DNA of 23,079 nt, from NCBI GenBank assembly GCA_015486775.1, contig WFRA01000347.1, positions 1 through 23,079 of the forward strand, in the 5' to 3' direction. Below, piece after piece: positions 20,277 to 23,079 of this stretch. Every line of letters starts with the position of its first letter. Positions within the stretch are counted from its first letter, which is position 1. Both the position numbers and the translations under genes were made by a program. This DNA is from Kiritimatiellales bacterium. Its GTDB lineage: Bacteria; Verrucomicrobiota; Kiritimatiellia; Kiritimatiellales; Pontiellaceae. Below the pieces are notes generated by a model that was not told the origin of the DNA, made no database searches, and was given only the letters and a program-made list of their open reading frames with translations.

Positions 20277-20999
20277 ATGGCGGGACTGAACGATTTGATT
20301 GGCGGGGCGGACGATGCGCCGCAGATGCCGGATTCGGGCTATGCCGGGAGTGGGTTGTCGAACAAGGAGCTGATGGCGGCGGCGCGCACCGCGCTCTCGG
20401 GCAACTGGGGGATGGCGGTGCTGGGCTATATCCTCTGCGTCGCCTTGATGCTTAGCCTCTACCTGTTTGTCTTTTCCTCGGTCTTTTTCGTGGCCGTGGT
20501 CAGTGGGATGACCGGGGCGAACACCGAGGCGGCCACGGAATCCATGCAGGTGGTCGTCCAGCTGGCGGCACTTTTGCTTTCGGGGGCTTTCATGGTGGGG
20601 GTCGCCAGTTTTTTTCTGGGGATTGTCCAGGAGGGCGCGGCGCGGTTGGAGTGCCTGTTCACCGGCTTCAAGCGGTTCTGGACGGCCTTCGGTGCCTATT
20701 TTTTCAGTACCTTGTTCATCTTGCTCTGGATGCTGTTGCTCTACATTCCGGGGATTATTGCGGCCTTTCGCTACGCCATGACCTACTTTGTCTTGGCCGA
20801 CGATCCAGATTGCGGGCCGCTGGAGGCGATCACCCGGAGTAAGCAGATGATGGTGGGCAACAAGTGGAAGTTTTTCTGCCTGAATTGGCGCTTCCTGGGT
20901 TGGGCGATCCTCTGCATGTTTACGGGAGGAATCGGATTTATCTGGCTCATTCCTTACATGCAGACGAGCTTTGCCGAATTCTACGAAGACGTGAAGTAG
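20277..20999 (+). CDS. DUF975-like membrane protein
   Basis: This is a 240-residue integral membrane protein with hydrophobic segments at about 46-77, 92-117, 140-165 and 205-228. The N-K-W-K-F-F-C-L-N-W-R-F-L-G-W-A motif followed by G-G-I-G-F-I-W-L-I-P-Y-M-Q-T-S-F-A-E-F-Y is the characteristic C-terminal part of DUF975 proteins (and the wider glycerophosphoryl-diester/YckC-like membrane group). Function unknown. A polar N-terminal tail (1-28) precedes the first segment. It follows the hypothetical gene by 72 bp with GGGGAATGGAAG upstream as ribosome site. Confidence 0.8.
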   Translation: MAGLNDLIGGADDAPQMPDSGYAGSGLSNKELMAAARTALSGNWGMAVLGYILCVALMLSLYLFVFSSVFFVAVVSGMTGANTEAATESMQVVVQLAALLLSGAFMVGVASFFLGIVQEGAARLECLFTGFKRFWTAFGAYFFSTLFILLWMLLLYIPGIIAAFRYAMTYFVLADDPDCGPLEAITRSKQMMVGNKWKFFCLNWRFLGWAILCMFTGGIGFIWLIPYMQTSFAEFYEDVK

Positions 21000-21014
21000 G
21001 GCGTAGCGAGTGTT

Positions 21015-21037
21015 GCGTATTACGTATTGCGTATTGC
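21015..21037. repeat. Tandem heptamer RCGTATT, three units
   Basis: GCGTATT, ACGTATT and GCGTATT follow each other directly, then GC. It lies in the 132-bp gap between the DUF975 gene and tgt, 8 bp upstream of palindrome copy 21045-21059. Confidence 0.7.
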
Positions 21038-21044
21038 ATGAATC

Positions 21045-21059
21045 TTCCAAGGTCTGGAA
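21045..21059. repeat. Dispersed palindrome TTCCA-N5-TGGAA (spacer AGGTC)
   Basis: Perfect intergenic copy upstream of tgt, between two heptamer tandem arrays. Confidence 0.9.
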
Positions 21060-21070
21060 ATCGCCCCGAC

Positions 21071-21112
21071 AAGCACCAAGCACCAAGCACCAAGAACGAA
21101 GCACCAAGAACT
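21071..21112. repeat. Tandem heptamer AAGCACC, six units
   Basis: Units are AAGCACC, AAGCACC, AAGCACC, AAGAACG, AAGCACC and AAGAACT, all in exact 7-bp register. The array ends 19 bp before the tgt ATG, so it lies in the tgt leader or promoter region. The same 7-bp period as 21015-21037 is notable. Confidence 0.75.
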
Positions 21113-21131
21113 AGACACTAAGCTAAAAACC

Positions 21132-22289
21132 ATGACTCCAGCCATTGGAACATTCGAACTTCTCGCCACCGACCCGTCGTGCAAGGCGCGGCGGGGTCGG
21201 TTGCATACGGCGCACGGGACGGTGGAGACCCCGGTCTTCATGCCGGTGGGCACGCAGGCGACCGTCAAGGCGATGTCGCCGCGCGAGATGGAGGAGCTCG
21301 GCACGGAAATCCTGCTGGGCAACACCTACCATCTCAACGACCGCCCAGGGTCGGATCTGGTCGAGCGCATGGGCGGGCTACACGAATTCATGGGCTGGAA
21401 CCGGGCGATCTTGACCGATAGCGGCGGCTACCAGGTCTTCAGCCTCGGGAAGCTCAACAAGATCACGGACGAGGGCGTTTCGTTTCGGTCGCATTCCGAT
21501 GGCCGGGCGCATTTTATCGGCCCGCGGGAGTCGATGGAAATCCAGCGCAAGCTGGGCTCGGATATCGCGATGGTTTTCGACGAATGCCCGCCGTATCCCT
21601 GCGAGAAGGATTACGCTTGCCAAGCGGTGCGCAGAACCCTAGATTGGGCGGCTATTTGTAGGGAAACGCCCCGCGCGGAAGGCCAATTGGTTTTTGGAAT
21701 CGCGCAGGGCGGGGTGCATGCCGATCTGCGCGAGGAGTGCGCAAGGGCGCTGGTCGGGATGGATTTCGAGGGCTACGCGATCGGCGGCGTGAGCGTCGGG
21801 GAACCCGACGAGCTGATCCTGCGGGGGGTGGACGACACGGTCGGCCACCTGCCGGAGGGGAAGCCGCGCTACCTGATGGGCGTGGGCGAGATGGCTCAGA
21901 TGGTGGAGTCCGTCGCCCGAGGGGTCGACATGTTCGACTGCGTGATGCCCACCCGGCAGGCGAGGAATGGAACGGTTTCGACCCGGCGCGGGCGATACCC
22001 CGTGAAGGCGGCGATCTACAAAGAGGATGCGCGCCCCTTGGAGGAGGGGTGCTCCTGCCATGCGTGCAGGAATTTTACGCGGGCCTATGTGAGGCATCTG
22101 CTCAATGTGGGCGAGATTCTCGGGCTGCGGCTGGTGACGATGCACAACCTGCATTGCTACTTGGAGTTTTTGAGGGATATGAGGAAGGCGATAGAAGAGG
22201 GGACGTTCGATGCGTTCCGCAAGGCGTTCCACGCCGGCTATCGCGTGGTTTTGGAAGAGCATGTGTTAAACGTTAAGGAGAACAACTAG
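21132..22289 (+). CDS. tgt: Queuine/preQ1 tRNA-guanine transglycosylase
   Basis: Tgt exchanges guanine 34 of tRNA-Asp/Asn/His/Tyr for the queuine precursor. The 385-residue TIM barrel has L-T-D-S-G-G-Y-Q-V-F-S-L (Asp96), V-F-D-E-C-P-P-Y-P (Asp150), G-G-V-S-V-G-E-P, P-R-Y-L-M-G-V-G and D-M-F-D-C-V-M-P-T-R (nucleophile Asp motif). The zinc site is C307-x-C309-x2-C312 with M-H-N (His338). The usual G-N-T-Y-H-L-x-x-R-P-G is present as N-D-R-P-G. ATG 21132 gives a complete family N-terminus. It heads the classic tgt-yajC-secD order; yajC starts directly after the TAG stop. Confidence 0.97.
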   Translation: MTPAIGTFELLATDPSCKARRGRLHTAHGTVETPVFMPVGTQATVKAMSPREMEELGTEILLGNTYHLNDRPGSDLVERMGGLHEFMGWNRAILTDSGGYQVFSLGKLNKITDEGVSFRSHSDGRAHFIGPRESMEIQRKLGSDIAMVFDECPPYPCEKDYACQAVRRTLDWAAICRETPRAEGQLVFGIAQGGVHADLREECARALVGMDFEGYAIGGVSVGEPDELILRGVDDTVGHLPEGKPRYLMGVGEMAQMVESVARGVDMFDCVMPTRQARNGTVSTRRGRYPVKAAIYKEDARPLEEGCSCHACRNFTRAYVRHLLNVGEILGLRLVTMHNLHCYLEFLRDMRKAIEEGTFDAFRKAFHAGYRVVLEEHVLNVKENN

Positions 22290-22637
22290 ATGAATTTGCT
22301 GTTTTTTACAATTGCCCAGGCCGCCCCGGCCGCAACGCCCAAGGGATCGCCTCTGCAGTTCCCGATCATGATGGCGCTGCTCTTCGGAGTGATGTATTTC
22401 ATGATGATCCGCCCCCAGCGCCGCCGCGACAAGGCCCGCAAGGAGATGATCGCCAATGTCAAGGCCAACGACCGCGTGCTGCTCACCAGCGGTATCCTCG
22501 GAAACGTCCAGAAAGTGGGTGAAACCTCTCTGATCGTCCAGATTGCGGAAAAAACGAAGATCGAAGTGGTGAAGGCCGCCGTTTCCCAGGTATTGGAAAA
22601 TGGCGAAACCCCATCCGAAATTGAACCGGCAAAGTAA
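22290..22637 (+). CDS. yajC: Preprotein translocase subunit YajC
   Basis: This 115-residue protein has one membrane helix (about 23-41), followed by the family motif M-I-R-P-Q-R-R-R-D-K and the cytoplasmic part with L-L-T-S-G-I-L-G-N-V. YajC associates with SecDF in the inner membrane to support protein export. The ATG follows the tgt TAG with no gap, and secD begins 19 bp downstream, so the three form one operon. The one-mismatch palindrome at 22584-22598 gives S-Q-V-L-E-N near the C-terminus. Confidence 0.95.
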   Translation: MNLLFFTIAQAAPAATPKGSPLQFPIMMALLFGVMYFMMIRPQRRRDKARKEMIANVKANDRVLLTSGILGNVQKVGETSLIVQIAEKTKIEVVKAAVSQVLENGETPSEIEPAK

Positions 22638-22656
22638 GTAAGGAAGGTCTACGAAA

Positions 22657-23079
22657 ATGGATAAGAACAAACTCTGGAAATGGTTGCTGCTCGGGCTCCT
22701 CGTGCTCTGGTCGATCGCGCTGGTCACCCCGGTCAAGCAGAAGGTTAAGCTGGGGCTCGACCTCAAGGGCGGAACGAGCTTCGTGGTCGAGGTGGACGCC
22801 GCCGACGTGGCTCGGAAGATGGTCGAGAGCGGCGAGGCCGATTCGGTCGAAGCCATCCCCGATTCGAAGCTCAAGGAGCAGATCAAGCGGGTGCAGGAAA
22901 TCGCCGTCGAGGTGATCCGCAACCGCATCGACGTGCTGGGAACCTCCGAGCCGGAAATCTACCCCGAAGGCGACAGCCGCATTGTGGTGCGCCTGCCGGG
23001 CGCCGACACGGATACCCGCACCGAGGCCAAGGCGCAGATGTCGCGCGATGCCGTGCTGACCTTCAAGCTGGTCCACCAG
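22657..23079 (+). CDS. secD: Protein translocase subunit SecD, N-terminal part (runs off window)
   Basis: SecD, an RND-type membrane protein, uses the proton gradient with SecF to complete export through SecYEG. ATG 22657 follows AAGGAAGG. The first 141 codons show an N-terminal membrane helix (about 5-20), the signature L-G-L-D-L-K-G-G-T (about 29-37) and the start of the periplasmic P1 domain (E-V-I-R-N-R-I-D-V-L-G, V-R-L-P-G-A). The frame is open to the window end. Whether the gene is a SecD or a SecDF fusion cannot be seen. Confidence 0.95.
   Translation, partial: MDKNKLWKWLLLGLLVLWSIALVTPVKQKVKLGLDLKGGTSFVVEVDAADVARKMVESGEADSVEAIPDSKLKEQIKRVQEIAVEVIRNRIDVLGTSEPEIYPEGDSRIVVRLPGADTDTRTEAKAQMSRDAVLTFKLVHQ

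Noticed and set aside
21015..21112. CRISPR array
   Set aside because: The units are contiguous 7-mers without spacers, and no cas genes are present.

Overview
This GC-rich window (roughly 58-60% G+C by eye) carries about two dozen protein genes and no rRNA or tRNA that I can recognise. The gene set is Na+-translocating NADH:quinone reductase (NQR), a DAHP synthase-chorismate mutase fusion of the kind common in Bacteroidetes and PVC bacteria, RecD2, HisC/HisD, MnmE, PgpA and tgt-yajC-secD. Together with a sugar-acting (alpha/alpha)6-like protein it fits a free-living or gut/marine Gram-negative bacterium of the PVC group, and a Kiritimatiellota/Pontiella-like lineage is my best guess. That placement is inference, not proven.

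Layout. 1-5882 (- strand): the 3' part of an nqrABC operon, in which nqrC is interrupted by an in-frame TAG, then a prenyl diphosphate synthase, the aroF-type/chorismate mutase fusion and a NUDIX hydrolase. 5934-7088 (+): dgt, divergent from the NUDIX gene and with a promoter that predicts a nearly leaderless mRNA. 7101-15939 (- strand): a small Cys-rich protein, hisC, a vapBC-type toxin-antitoxin pair, an unknown helical protein with small overlapping ORFs, hisD, mnmE, pgpA, recD2 and a zinc-ribbon protein. 16163-17404 (-): a glycosidase-like protein. 17.6-19.7 kb: an accessory 'graveyard' with a 30-bp-armed inverted repeat, a C-terminally cut HNH endonuclease, the frameshifted 3' end of a C5 DNA methyltransferase and an intact-looking HEPN/MNT pair. 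19.76-23.08 kb (+): two proteins of unknown function (one DUF975-like), then tgt-yajC-secD, with secD running off the window.

The most striking signal is not a gene. The 15-bp interrupted palindrome TTCCA-N5-TGGAA occurs 13 times perfectly and about 13 more times with one mismatch. About 0.01-0.02 perfect copies are expected by chance. Copies lie inside housekeeping genes on both strands, in all three reading frames, and between genes. Because the reading frame varies, they leave three recurring peptide signatures (F-Q-x-L-E/D, S-K-x-W-K/N, F-P-x-x-G) in unrelated proteins, which points to a DNA-level function or amplification. Perfect copies are missing from the toxin-antitoxin and restriction-modification tracts.

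Other non-coding structure includes heptamer tandem repeats upstream of tgt, a ~46-bp repeat shared by the regions upstream of vapB and downstream of hisD, a GAAA-loop hairpin just upstream of mnmE and a strong palindrome just upstream of the pgpA ribosome-binding site.
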